A stretch of 29,755 bases of DNA from NCBI GenBank assembly GCA_945873675.1, contig CAMCEP010000005.1, forward strand, positions 1-29,755, in the 5' to 3' direction. Positions 7,669 to 15,538 of the stretch are shown here, one piece after another (the first letter of the stretch is position 1; each line of letters opens with the position of its first letter). A program made the translations under genes and the position numbers. The DNA comes from Asaia bogorensis (lineage in GTDB: Bacteria > Pseudomonadota > Alphaproteobacteria > Acetobacterales > Acetobacteraceae). Below the pieces are notes generated by a model, which had not been told where the DNA came from, did not search any database, and saw only the letters and a list, made by a program, of their open reading frames with translations.

Positions 7669-8787
7669 ATGACGAGATTGCACCTCTCCCGCCTGCCAGG
7701 CCCCTCATCCCGACCTTCGCCGCGCGGCGCACTCGCCGGCGCTTTGCTGCTGGTATTGGCCTTGCTGGTCTGCCCGGCTTTGTACCGTCCGGTCCTGGCA
7801 CAAGGGGAGGCACCCATCCGCATGCGCATCGTGGGTGGGCTTGCCGATGTCAGCCAGTATTTGCGCTATGAAGAACCCTTCTGGCGAGAGCGTATTTCGC
7901 AGGCGACCAATGGTCGTATTGTCGCTGAGATCGCCCCATTTGATCGTAGCGGTATCCGTGGTCAGGAAATGCTGTCGCTGATTCGGCTTGGCGTGGTTTC
8001 CTTTGGGACCGCATTACTGGCAGTGGTGAGCACTGAAGAACCGGAATTCAATGCCATTGATCTTCCTGCCGTTAACCCTGACATCGCGGCGCTGCGCCGT
8101 TCTGTCGCTGCTTTCCGGGGCCATTTGACCGAAACATTGCGGGATCGGTATGACATAGAATTGCTCGGGGTTTATGTCTATCCGGCGCAGGTCGTGTTTT
8201 GTCGACGGCCTTTTTCAAGACTGGCAGATCTTGCCGGGCGAAGGGTCAGAACATCTTCTGTTGGGCAGTCGGAAATGTTTGCGGCGCTTGGTGCGACGCC
8301 TGTTGTCATTCCATTTGCCGAGATCGTTTCCGCGATCAAATCCGGTGTGGTTGAATGCGCGGTCACTGGAACGCTTTCCGGCAATGACATTGGCCTGCAT
8401 GAAGTGACGACCCATGTTCACAGTATGGCGATCACTTGGGGGCTTTCCATTTTTGGGGCCAATCTTGGTACCTGGCATGCGCTACCGGAATGGGCGCGTG
8501 GTACCATCCGCACGGAAGTCGGCAAACTCGAAGCCGATATCTGGGATGCAGCGGATCGTGAAACGGGAGAAGGGCTTGCGTGCAATTCCGGCCAGCCGCG
8601 CTGCCAGAATGGGCGGCGGGGGACCATGGTGGTGGTGCCGGTGAGTGAGGCTGATGAACAGCGGCGGCTGCAGTTGCTGACCGATAGCGTTTTGCCGGGC
8701 TGGGTGCGGCGTTGTGGCGCTGAATGTGTGGAGGCTTGGAACAAGACGCTTGCACCGGTGCTTGGAATAAGCGCGCGGCCGGAGTAG
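7669..8787 (+). CDS. TRAP-type (DctP-family) solute-binding protein
   Basis: A 372-residue periplasmic binding protein. The N terminus has a basic leader and a hydrophobic signal stretch (ALAGALLLVLALLVCPALY), with cleavage probably after VLAQG near residue 45. The DctP fold is shown by MRIVGGLADVSQYLRYEEPFW, by DLAGRRVRTSS, which carries the ligand-carboxylate arginine region, and by IPFAEIVSAIKSGVVECAVTG. Two cysteine pairs in the last third (ACNSGQPRC and RRCGAEC) are unusual additions that could form disulfides. No DctQ or DctM permease gene follows. Instead a hybrid histidine kinase begins four bases after the stop, so the protein more likely presents a ligand to the kinase than to a transporter. 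Ligand unknown. Confidence 0.88.
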   Translation: MTRLHLSRLPGPSSRPSPRGALAGALLLVLALLVCPALYRPVLAQGEAPIRMRIVGGLADVSQYLRYEEPFWRERISQATNGRIVAEIAPFDRSGIRGQEMLSLIRLGVVSFGTALLAVVSTEEPEFNAIDLPAVNPDIAALRRSVAAFRGHLTETLRDRYDIELLGVYVYPAQVVFCRRPFSRLADLAGRRVRTSSVGQSEMFAALGATPVVIPFAEIVSAIKSGVVECAVTGTLSGNDIGLHEVTTHVHSMAITWGLSIFGANLGTWHALPEWARGTIRTEVGKLEADIWDAADRETGEGLACNSGQPRCQNGRRGTMVVVPVSEADEQRRLQLLTDSVLPGWVRRCGAECVEAWNKTLAPVLGISARPE

Positions 8788-8791
8788 CGCC

Positions 8792-11710
8792 ATGTTCTCC
8801 ACGCGCTTTCTTCGCCACGCAGTCCTGTTTGCCGCACTGGCGCTATTGATTGCGCAAATTGTGGCGACCACTTTGCTGGTGAACCGCGCCAAGGAAGCGC
8901 AAATTTCCGCGGCGATCGATTCTCTCAATAAGATTGGACGTTCTACCGAAGCGGCGATCAATCGCTCCTTCGTCCAGGTTGATGCCATGCTGGCAGGCCT
9001 GCCGGCGGTGCTGGCGCCATTTCAGCGTGAAGGCCGCTTGGAAGTATCGCAGGTCAATCGTGTTCTACGCGAATTGAACAACCAAAACTTCACTTATCGG
9101 GACATCTTATTGATTGGGTCGGATGGGTTGCCGGTTGCAACTGCCTTGCCGGTATCACGCCGTCGGCGGTTGTCACTGCCAAGCGCTTCCGCCTTTGCGG
9201 AAGTCGCTGCGCGTGGTGGCAGTGTTTTGATTGGTGGACCTGTACTTAATGCGAATACCGGCGAATGGACGCTTTTCTTTGCCCGAAACATCATTTTGCC
9301 GACGCTCGGTCCAGTGATGGCCGTTGCTGAAGTGCCGGTGCCCGTTGTGCAGAGCATCTTGTCGGGTGCTGGGGAAAGCCTGGGGCTTCGCGTAACGCTT
9401 GAGCGGGATGACGGAACCTTGCTGGCTTCTGTGCCGCATGATGAAACACGGATTGGGCAAAAACTTGTTCCGCCAGCCGCATCGCTTCGTGGATTGGTAA
9501 CAGCGGAACAGATCAAAAGCCGCTTCACGCCGGAGATGGTCTTCGCCGCAGTGCGCCCGACACTCTACCCCGCCCTGACCGTTGCTGTAACGCTTGAAGT
9601 GGATACCGCCTTAAGTGGCTGGTATGCGGATCGCAGCCGGGCGTTTCTGGTCTCGGGTGCGCTCGGCTTGATGATACTACTTGTGGCAGGCGCCCTTATG
9701 GTCGGGCTACGACAAAGGGAACGCGTGGAAGATGAACGCGCTACCGCGCGACGCACGCTTGAAAACGCGCTTGAATCCATGTCGGACGGCTTCGTGATGT
9801 TCGATCCGGATGACAGGCTGATTGCCTGCAACAGCCGCTACAAGGATTTTTACAAAATCAGCGCGCCCTTTATTGTACCGGGCGCGCTGTTTGATGACAT
9901 CATGCGCGAAGGTGCGCTTCGTGGACAATATCCGCAGGCGCAGGGCGATATCGAGAAATTCGTCTCGGACAGCAAGGCGTTTCACCGTGGCAATCACCCG
10001 CCGATGGAGCGGCTTTTGCCCGATGGACGCTGGGTGCTGATCACGGAACGCCGCACACCGGATGGAGGCGTCGTTGGTATCCGCACTGACATTACGCCGT
10101 TGAAGCGCGCCATGCAGGATTTGGCGACGGCCCGTGACACTGCGCGCGCCGCCGGTGAGGCGAAAAGCCAGTTCCTGGCCCGCATGTCCCATGAATTACG
10201 TACACCGCTGAATGGTATACTGGGTTTTTCTGAATTGCTGCTTGACGACACGCGTCTGGCTGATGACCAGCGCGACAAAATTCGTAATCTTAACAATGCA
10301 GGAAAGCATCTTTTAGAACTTGTGAACGGCCTTCTCGATCTTTCCAAAATCGAATCCGGGCGCATGGAATTCGCTACGCGCGCTTTTCTTCTTTCAGAGG
10401 TGATCCAAAGCTGCGCGGCCTTGATGGCCCCCGATATCACCCGCAAGCGTCTGGAATTCACGCTTAATATCGATCAGCGCCTGCCCAAGGCAGTGCTTGG
10501 TGATCCGACAAGGTTGCGACAAGTTATCCTCAATCTACTATCCAATGCGGTCAAATTCACGCCTTCTGATGGCAGCATCTATTTGCAGGCCAAACGGAAG
10601 GACGCCGCGAAATTATGCATCGAAGTGCGCGATACAGGCCCCGGGATTTCGGAGGAAAATCAGCGGCTGATTTTTGAGGATTTTGTACAAATTTCTTCAA
10701 TGACCCCGAGCGAGGCGCTGGGTACCGGCCTTGGTCTTGCGATTACATCCCGGCTTGTGAAGCAGATGGGGGGCGATATTGGATGTCAGAGCAATCCGGG
10801 CGCCGGTTCCATTTTCTGGATCGAGATACCGTTGGTACTCGCCGAAGCGCCGGAAATAGCACAAGAGGATTCAGGGCGCAGCATTTTGGCGCAGGCGAAT
10901 GCACAACGTCTTCAAATTTTGGTCGTTGATGATGTGAAGACAAACCGAGATGTTGCGGGGGCGCTTCTGTGCAATATGGGACATGAGGTCATCTTCGCAA
11001 CCAGCGGTTATGAAGCGCTCGAAAAATTGCCAGCGAGCCGCTTTGACGTTGTTCTAATGGATTTGCAGATGCCTCAAATGGATGGCTTTACGACAGCGCG
11101 CGCCATACGTGACATGCCCACACCGCTTGGTCAGATACCGATCTTCGCCTTAACGGCTTCCGTCATGCCAGAGCAGATAGCGGCTGCGCATGAAGCCGGG
11201 ATGAACGGGCATATCGGCAAACCTTTGGGGCGTGAAACCTTGGCTGCCGCCTTGGCTGGGCTTCAATCCTCCCTTCCGTCTATTCCCTTTGAAGCTCAAG
11301 AAGGCGCGCAGGAGCGGGCTGACCAGCGAACGGGCGTCTTGGAAAGACGCGTCCTTGATTTGCTCAAAAGTGAATTGAAAGGGGCTGCGGCGGGTGTCAT
11401 TCGGGAATTCATGGTTGAAATGAAAATGATTCGAGATCAATTCAGTATAGAATTGACTCAAGAACATCCACGCCCCGATGCGATTGCACAAAACGCGCAC
11501 CGGCTATTGGGGGCTGCCCGCACGCTTGGTGCCATTCAGCTCTGCGCGCAATTGACGGCATTTCAGAAATCGGCCGCCCCTGACCGCACTGGCTTTTCCG
11601 GGGAAAACGCAGCGGCGCTCAGGCGTGTGGTGGCCGAGACGGACAAGGCCTTGGAACAGCTTGAGAATTTTTTCGAGACCATGCTGGTTGGGGCAGAGGC
11701 AAACACCTGA
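8792..11710 (+). CDS. Membrane hybrid sensor histidine kinase (dCache-like, PAS, HisKA, HATPase, REC, Hpt)
   Basis: A 972-residue inner-membrane sensor kinase with a built-in phosphorelay. TM1 spans about residues 9-30 and TM2 about 283-305. Between them lies a periplasmic domain of about 250 residues, dCache-like by size and pattern. A PAS domain follows (about 325-440, SDGFVMFDPDDRLIACN). The HisKA domain has MSHELRTPLNG with His467. The ATPase has NLLSNAVKF, DTGPGIS and GTGLGLA boxes. The receiver (about 706-825) has VVDD, the phospho-acceptor Asp757 in LMDLQMPQMDG, and Lys810. A C-terminal Hpt domain has His903 in NAHRLLGAARTLGA. The gene starts four bases after the DctP-type gene. No DNA-binding response regulator lies nearby, so the relay must end on a protein encoded elsewhere. 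Codons look more AT-rich than in neighbours. Confidence 0.93.
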   Translation: MFSTRFLRHAVLFAALALLIAQIVATTLLVNRAKEAQISAAIDSLNKIGRSTEAAINRSFVQVDAMLAGLPAVLAPFQREGRLEVSQVNRVLRELNNQNFTYRDILLIGSDGLPVATALPVSRRRRLSLPSASAFAEVAARGGSVLIGGPVLNANTGEWTLFFARNIILPTLGPVMAVAEVPVPVVQSILSGAGESLGLRVTLERDDGTLLASVPHDETRIGQKLVPPAASLRGLVTAEQIKSRFTPEMVFAAVRPTLYPALTVAVTLEVDTALSGWYADRSRAFLVSGALGLMILLVAGALMVGLRQRERVEDERATARRTLENALESMSDGFVMFDPDDRLIACNSRYKDFYKISAPFIVPGALFDDIMREGALRGQYPQAQGDIEKFVSDSKAFHRGNHPPMERLLPDGRWVLITERRTPDGGVVGIRTDITPLKRAMQDLATARDTARAAGEAKSQFLARMSHELRTPLNGILGFSELLLDDTRLADDQRDKIRNLNNAGKHLLELVNGLLDLSKIESGRMEFATRAFLLSEVIQSCAALMAPDITRKRLEFTLNIDQRLPKAVLGDPTRLRQVILNLLSNAVKFTPSDGSIYLQAKRKDAAKLCIEVRDTGPGISEENQRLIFEDFVQISSMTPSEALGTGLGLAITSRLVKQMGGDIGCQSNPGAGSIFWIEIPLVLAEAPEIAQEDSGRSILAQANAQRLQILVVDDVKTNRDVAGALLCNMGHEVIFATSGYEALEKLPASRFDVVLMDLQMPQMDGFTTARAIRDMPTPLGQIPIFALTASVMPEQIAAAHEAGMNGHIGKPLGRETLAAALAGLQSSLPSIPFEAQEGAQERADQRTGVLERRVLDLLKSELKGAAAGVIREFMVEMKMIRDQFSIELTQEHPRPDAIAQNAHRLLGAARTLGAIQLCAQLTAFQKSAAPDRTGFSGENAAALRRVVAETDKALEQLENFFETMLVGAEANT

Positions 11711-11767
11711 TCTGTAATGATCAAACGGGGATGTCGACCCTAAGTATATGGCGTCGGGGTGCTACAG

Positions 11768-12706
11768 TTATTTCCCGATACCAAGCATGCGCTTGAAGCC
11801 CATCTTTTGCTGGGCCAACCAACCGCCAGTGGCGATAATTTCCGGCGCTTCTGGGTCACCGGTTCGTGGATAGACACCGCGGTTGAAGTCGGCAGTTCCA
11901 AAGACCCAGTCCCACACCGGAAAGAGCACAGCGTAATTCCTGCCATGTTCTGCGATAGAAAGAACGCCATGATGCAATCTATGATAGCGCGGAGAAACCA
12001 GCAGCCGCTCCCCTAGTCTACCGAAGGACAACCTTATGTTTCCATGCGAAAAAGATTCGACCAACCGCATGAGAAGCAGGAGCAATGGGAATTGCGCCGG
12101 CGATACGCCAATGAGCAAGGCAATGGTTCCGAACCAGAGCGCTGCAATCGCTTCATCCAGCATATGGTTGCGATCATCGGTCCAGAAAGTCATTTGTCGC
12201 TGGGCATGGTGTATGGAATGCAATGCCCACCACCAGCCAATGCTGTGTTGCAGGCGATGGCGCCAATATTCACCGAAATCAAGGATCACCACATAGATAA
12301 AGAAGGTCAGCAGCGGTGCCTGATGCAGAAATGGGAAGAGGGATTCCAGCGTCGGCGTGACGAAGCCCGTATCGGCGAGCAAGCCTTCCAGCCGGCTTTG
12401 AATTGCTGCGAGCAGTACGAAGGCCAGTAGCGGGAAGATGCCAAGCCTGGCGAGCAGGGTATAAATGATGTCGGTCCTGATGGCGCGTCGGTCCGTCACA
12501 GGTTCAACGGGGCGCAAAGCTTCCAGTGGCCGGCAGACCAGGTAAATCACCACGACGCCAAAAATACTAAAGAGCGCAAAATCCACCCATTCCAGCATCT
12601 CATCGGCGATATTCATCATATCGCTTGCATAAAGCATGGGTTGAAGGAAGGTTTCGAAAATCCATCCTGTCAGGCGGGTATGCAATTCATCGAGTGTATT
12701 GAACAT
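11768..12706 (-). CDS. Fatty acid hydroxylase / sterol desaturase family membrane protein
   Basis: A 312-residue integral membrane di-iron enzyme that would hydroxylate or desaturate a lipid using oxygen. Hydrophobic helices lie at about 43-62 (FALFSIFGVVVIYLVCRPLE), 92-110, 133-150 and in the central part. The histidine clusters typical of the family are HRLQHS, HSIHHAQRQM and YHRLHHG, with further histidines in between, for example NHMLDE and SFSHGN. It starts at ATG 12706, three bases after the polysaccharide deacetylase stop, as the last gene of a five-gene minus-strand run from msrA. The substrate is unknown; hopanoid, carotenoid, sphingolipid-like or fatty acid substrates are all possible in this family. 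It converges on the histidine kinase gene, with 57 bases between stop codons and no clear terminator. Confidence 0.88.
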   Translation of the reverse strand: MFNTLDELHTRLTGWIFETFLQPMLYASDMMNIADEMLEWVDFALFSIFGVVVIYLVCRPLEALRPVEPVTDRRAIRTDIIYTLLARLGIFPLLAFVLLAAIQSRLEGLLADTGFVTPTLESLFPFLHQAPLLTFFIYVVILDFGEYWRHRLQHSIGWWWALHSIHHAQRQMTFWTDDRNHMLDEAIAALWFGTIALLIGVSPAQFPLLLLLMRLVESFSHGNIRLSFGRLGERLLVSPRYHRLHHGVLSIAEHGRNYAVLFPVWDWVFGTADFNRGVYPRTGDPEAPEIIATGGWLAQQKMGFKRMLGIGK

Positions 12707-12709
12707 GGC

Positions 12710-13480
12710 TCAACGCCTGCCTTCAGCGTTCAATTGGCCAAAGCAAAATCCCCTGGCCTGCAAGCCGGCGAGCACATCTTCGAGAATATTCGCATAGGGG
12801 TCCTTCCGGCTGCGCACGCCCCAATGCATGACAAGCACCTCACCATCCCTAACAGATCTAAGCACACGGTCCCTGAGGGAGGCGTTGGGGTGGGCATCAC
12901 TGTTCAATTCATCACCAAGGAAACCATTTTGCGTCCAGCCCTGGTGACGTAAGCCACAGGATTCAGCCATGCGCAGCGCGTTCGGCGTGGTGATGCCGCC
13001 CGGCGCGCGCCAGAGTGGCAAGACCACCGCATCAGGCACGGCAGCGCGCAGCCTTTCGATCGGTGCGCTTAGTTCCCGGCACATCGCGGCCTGATCGAGG
13101 CGATCCTCATTTTTTTTATCGTAGGAAACGAAGCGAACAATCCCTGGCGCCGGATCGCCACGGAAATACCAATGCCGGTCCGTGTGGCTGGCAAAAACAT
13201 GGCCTTCAGCCGCGCGCGCGCGCCAGAATGCGGCCCAGCCTGGATCGAGGCTTTTATCGCCGCGATGTGTCGGCTCCTGCGCCACAAAAAGCGTGGCGCG
13301 TATGCTGCGGCGCTTTAGGATTTCGGCGATTTGCTCCGCTTCACGCCCCCAGCCTGTGTCAATGGTCAGGTACAAGGTTCCCGCCGCGCATGGGGCTGGT
13401 GTTCTGGCACCAAGACCGCTTGGCGCCAGGGCTGATATGGCCATGCAGCCGGCCAGGAAGCGGCTGAGAGCCTTTCTCAT
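12710..13480 (-). CDS. Polysaccharide deacetylase (NodB-like, CE4), exported
   Basis: Predicted to remove acetyl groups from an extracytoplasmic sugar polymer. The ATG at 13480 gives 256 residues and a clear signal peptide (RKALSRFLAGCMAISALAPSGLGA), and lies 13 bases after the upstream stop; the frame is open to 13564. Motifs are LYLTIDTGWG (motif 1, catalytic-base Asp kept, the second Asp of the usual TFDDG replaced by Thr), SHTDRHWYF (motif 2, metal-binding HxxxH), WRAPGGITT (motif 3) and VLVMHWG (motif 5). The replaced metal-ligand aspartate is shared with some active or altered CE4 enzymes, so activity is plausible but not certain. It is flanked by a beta-propeller gene and a lipid hydroxylase-like gene in the same operon. 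Confidence 0.86.
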   Translation of the reverse strand: MRKALSRFLAGCMAISALAPSGLGARTPAPCAAGTLYLTIDTGWGREAEQIAEILKRRSIRATLFVAQEPTHRGDKSLDPGWAAFWRARAAEGHVFASHTDRHWYFRGDPAPGIVRFVSYDKKNEDRLDQAAMCRELSAPIERLRAAVPDAVVLPLWRAPGGITTPNALRMAESCGLRHQGWTQNGFLGDELNSDAHPNASLRDRVLRSVRDGEVLVMHWGVRSRKDPYANILEDVLAGLQARGFCFGQLNAEGRR

Positions 13481-13493
13481 GACCGCAGCGCCG

Positions 13494-14510
13494 TCATTGC
13501 GCGGCGCGGGGCTGGACGAAGATGCCATGCGGGCTGCGGCCGACACGGATAGTTGATACCTCACCCGAGGCAGGGTCTAGCCTTGCGATTCGGCCTGCCC
13601 AGCGGAGCGTCGTCCAAATCGCGCCATCGGGCGCGAAAGCAATACAGTCGGGCCCGCCGGGAAGCTCATGAATGCGACGAACTTCGAGTGTCGCTGGATC
13701 AATTTCCGCAATTCGGCTTTGCACGCGGCTAGTGGCCCATAGGGTCTTCCCGTCAGGGGCGGCGAAAATCGTATGCGCGCCGCGCCCGACCCGGATGGTA
13801 CTTTCAACTTGCCGGGTTTCCGGGTTGAGCACCGCAAAATGATCGCGCCCCATGATGCCCACAATCAATCGATCACGATGCCAAATGATGCCCGCAGGTT
13901 CCGGGCCAACGGGCGCCTGCCAAAGCATACGGCGTGCCTGAAGATCAATCGCCATAACCGCACCATCACCCTGGATGGTGACGTACGCAATCCGCGAATC
14001 TGGGCTGAAGGCGATGTGGGACGGTTTGTTGCCCGCCCGCAGCCTTTCCAGAAGCCGCAAGCCATTCGCGTCATAGATATCAACCTGGCCGCGCCTGAGG
14101 CTGGCAACCACAAGCAGCCTGCCATCGGGAGTGAAATCCAGATGATAGGGATTAGAAATTCGCTCACGGCGTAGGACGGTGCCGGTTGCGGGTTCGACAA
14201 ACAGGATTTCATTGCCGGATGAATCGGCGATCAGCAATTCCTTGCCATCCGGCGACAGCACCAAATGATGCACTTCGCGCAGGCCCTCGATCCGCCTGAC
14301 TTCCTCGCCTGTGCGGGAATCAATTTTTACGATGCTCGGGTCGGTTGAATTGAGCACATAGACCAGATCCGCCTGAGCGGTCGCGCAGAGCGAAAGAATC
14401 CCCAGCGTGATCGCCATCAACCATGCCGAAAGTGACGCGATGCGCAGGCGCTTCATGCGGTCGGAGGTATGGAAGGCGATGTTGCGACGAGTAATAAAAC
14501 TGAGGCTCAT
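13494..14510 (-). CDS. YncE-like beta-propeller protein (YVTN/SMP-30-type repeats), exported
   Basis: A 338-residue secreted protein made almost wholly of repeating blades of about 40 residues, for example HHLVLSPDGKELLIADSSGN, YHLDFTPDGRLLVVASLRRG, SHIAFSPDSRIAYVTIQGDG, HTIFAAPDGKTLWATSRVQ and DCIAFAPDGAIWTTLRWAG. Such proteins form a seven-bladed propeller used for binding; some relatives act as lactonases. The ATG at 14510 overlaps the msrB stop as ATGA, which argues for coupling. A second start at 14456 (MKRLRIASLSAW) gives a more compact signal peptide ending CATAQA, and either could be used. The function is unknown. Its operon partners suggest a role in the cell envelope, perhaps binding a polymer or lipid; this is inference. 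Confidence 0.82.
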   Translation of the reverse strand: MSLSFITRRNIAFHTSDRMKRLRIASLSAWLMAITLGILSLCATAQADLVYVLNSTDPSIVKIDSRTGEEVRRIEGLREVHHLVLSPDGKELLIADSSGNEILFVEPATGTVLRRERISNPYHLDFTPDGRLLVVASLRRGQVDIYDANGLRLLERLRAGNKPSHIAFSPDSRIAYVTIQGDGAVMAIDLQARRMLWQAPVGPEPAGIIWHRDRLIVGIMGRDHFAVLNPETRQVESTIRVGRGAHTIFAAPDGKTLWATSRVQSRIAEIDPATLEVRRIHELPGGPDCIAFAPDGAIWTTLRWAGRIARLDPASGEVSTIRVGRSPHGIFVQPRAAQ

Positions 14511-14941
14511 GGCGTGGCGATGCTCTCAAAGGAAAGGGCTGCGCCATTCAAGCAGTAACGCAGGCCAGTCGGGGGCGGCCCATCGGGAAACACATGCCCC
14601 AGATGTCCGCCGCAATTGGCGCAATGGACCTCTGTGCGCACCATGAACAGCGCGCGATCAACCTGCGTGCCGATGGCGCCTTCAAGCGGGGCGTAAAAGG
14701 AAGGCCAGCCCGTGCCGCTTTCATATTTCGTAGCGGCGTCGAACAAGGCCTGGCCGCATCCGGCGCATAAGAAGCGCCCTGGGCGCTTTTCGGCATTGAG
14801 GGGCGAAGAACCGGGCCGTTCGGTGCCGTGTTGGCGCAGCACACGGTAGGCTTCGGCGGACAGGCCTGCGCGCCATTCGGGATCGGTCCTCTCGACCGGG
14901 AAGCTTTTGCCTTGCGCAGGGTTCTGCCTGAAGAATGCCAT
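14507..14941 (-). CDS. msrB: Peptide methionine-R-sulfoxide reductase MsrB
   Basis: Reduces the R epimer of methionine sulfoxide in proteins, restoring methionine after oxidative damage. It has 144 residues. The zinc site is Cys59/Cys62 (FLCAGC) and Cys107/Cys110 (VHCANC). The catalytic cysteine is Cys130 in GLRYCLNGAAL. The family core YESGTGWPSFYAP and GGHLGHVFPDGP is intact. The ATG at 14941 is preceded by AAGGAGGGG about 11 bases upstream, and the msrA stop lies six bases before the start. No signal peptide is seen, so it is cytoplasmic. The stop overlaps the start of the propeller gene. Confidence 0.96.
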   Translation of the reverse strand: MAFFRQNPAQGKSFPVERTDPEWRAGLSAEAYRVLRQHGTERPGSSPLNAEKRPGRFLCAGCGQALFDAATKYESGTGWPSFYAPLEGAIGTQVDRALFMVRTEVHCANCGGHLGHVFPDGPPPTGLRYCLNGAALSFESIATP

Positions 14942-14947
14942 GAGTTT

Positions 14948-15490
14948 TCAGTCCCCTCCTTGGGCCTTCAGCGTGCTGGCAAAGGCCTTCCTGAACTTTG
15001 CTAGTTTCGGTGCGATAACGGCTTGGCAATAGCCTGACCAGGGGTTGCGGGCAAAGTAGTTGTCATGCTCGGGCTCCGCTGGCCAGAACTCCGTCAGGGG
15101 GATTATTTCAGTTACAATTGGCCGCACCCATAGGCCGGCGGCGGTGATTTCCGCGATGATGGCCTTGGCAGTGGCTTCCTGTTCGTCCCCATGGGTCAGG
15201 ATGATGCTGCGATATTGCGGGCCGATATCTGCCCCCTGCCTGTCCTTGGTGGTGGGGTCATGGATAGTAAAGAACACCCTGAGCAGATCAGCAAAAGAAA
15301 GGCGTGCAGGATCGAAGGTGACTTGCACTACTTCCGCGTGGCCGGTTCGCTTGCCGCAGACTTCCTCATAGGTTGGATGGGCCATATGGCCCCCAGCATA
15401 GCCCGATTGGGCGGAACTAACGCCCGACATTTCCCGAAATACAGCTTCCAGGCACCAGAAGCACCCTCCGCCAATCGTCGCCTTTTCCAT
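14948..15490 (-). CDS. msrA: Peptide methionine-S-sulfoxide reductase MsrA
   Basis: Reduces the S epimer of methionine sulfoxide. It has 180 residues, normal for a one-domain MsrA. The active-site motif GGGCFWCLEAVF puts the catalytic cysteine at Cys10, followed by SGYAGG, GHAEVVQV, FFTIHDPTT, DIGPQYRS and the C-terminal YCQAVIAPKLAK. The ATG at 15490 has GCAGGAAAAA as ribosome binding site. It is the first gene of a minus-strand run msrA-msrB-propeller-deacetylase-hydroxylase. The RTX gene lies 48 bases upstream on the same strand; hairpins between them may insulate the two. Cytoplasmic, no signal peptide. Confidence 0.96.
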   Translation of the reverse strand: MEKATIGGGCFWCLEAVFREMSGVSSAQSGYAGGHMAHPTYEEVCGKRTGHAEVVQVTFDPARLSFADLLRVFFTIHDPTTKDRQGADIGPQYRSIILTHGDEQEATAKAIIAEITAAGLWVRPIVTEIIPLTEFWPAEPEHDNYFARNPWSGYCQAVIAPKLAKFRKAFASTLKAQGGD

Positions 15491-15538
15491 TTTTTCCTGC
15501 CTCAGTGCCCTTGGGAGAGGTCAACCTCCCGTCGCGGG

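Noticed and set aside
11711..11767. Possible terminator between the converging kinase and hydroxylase genes
   Set aside because: Only short GGG/CCC pairings were found, with no stable stem and no T-run.
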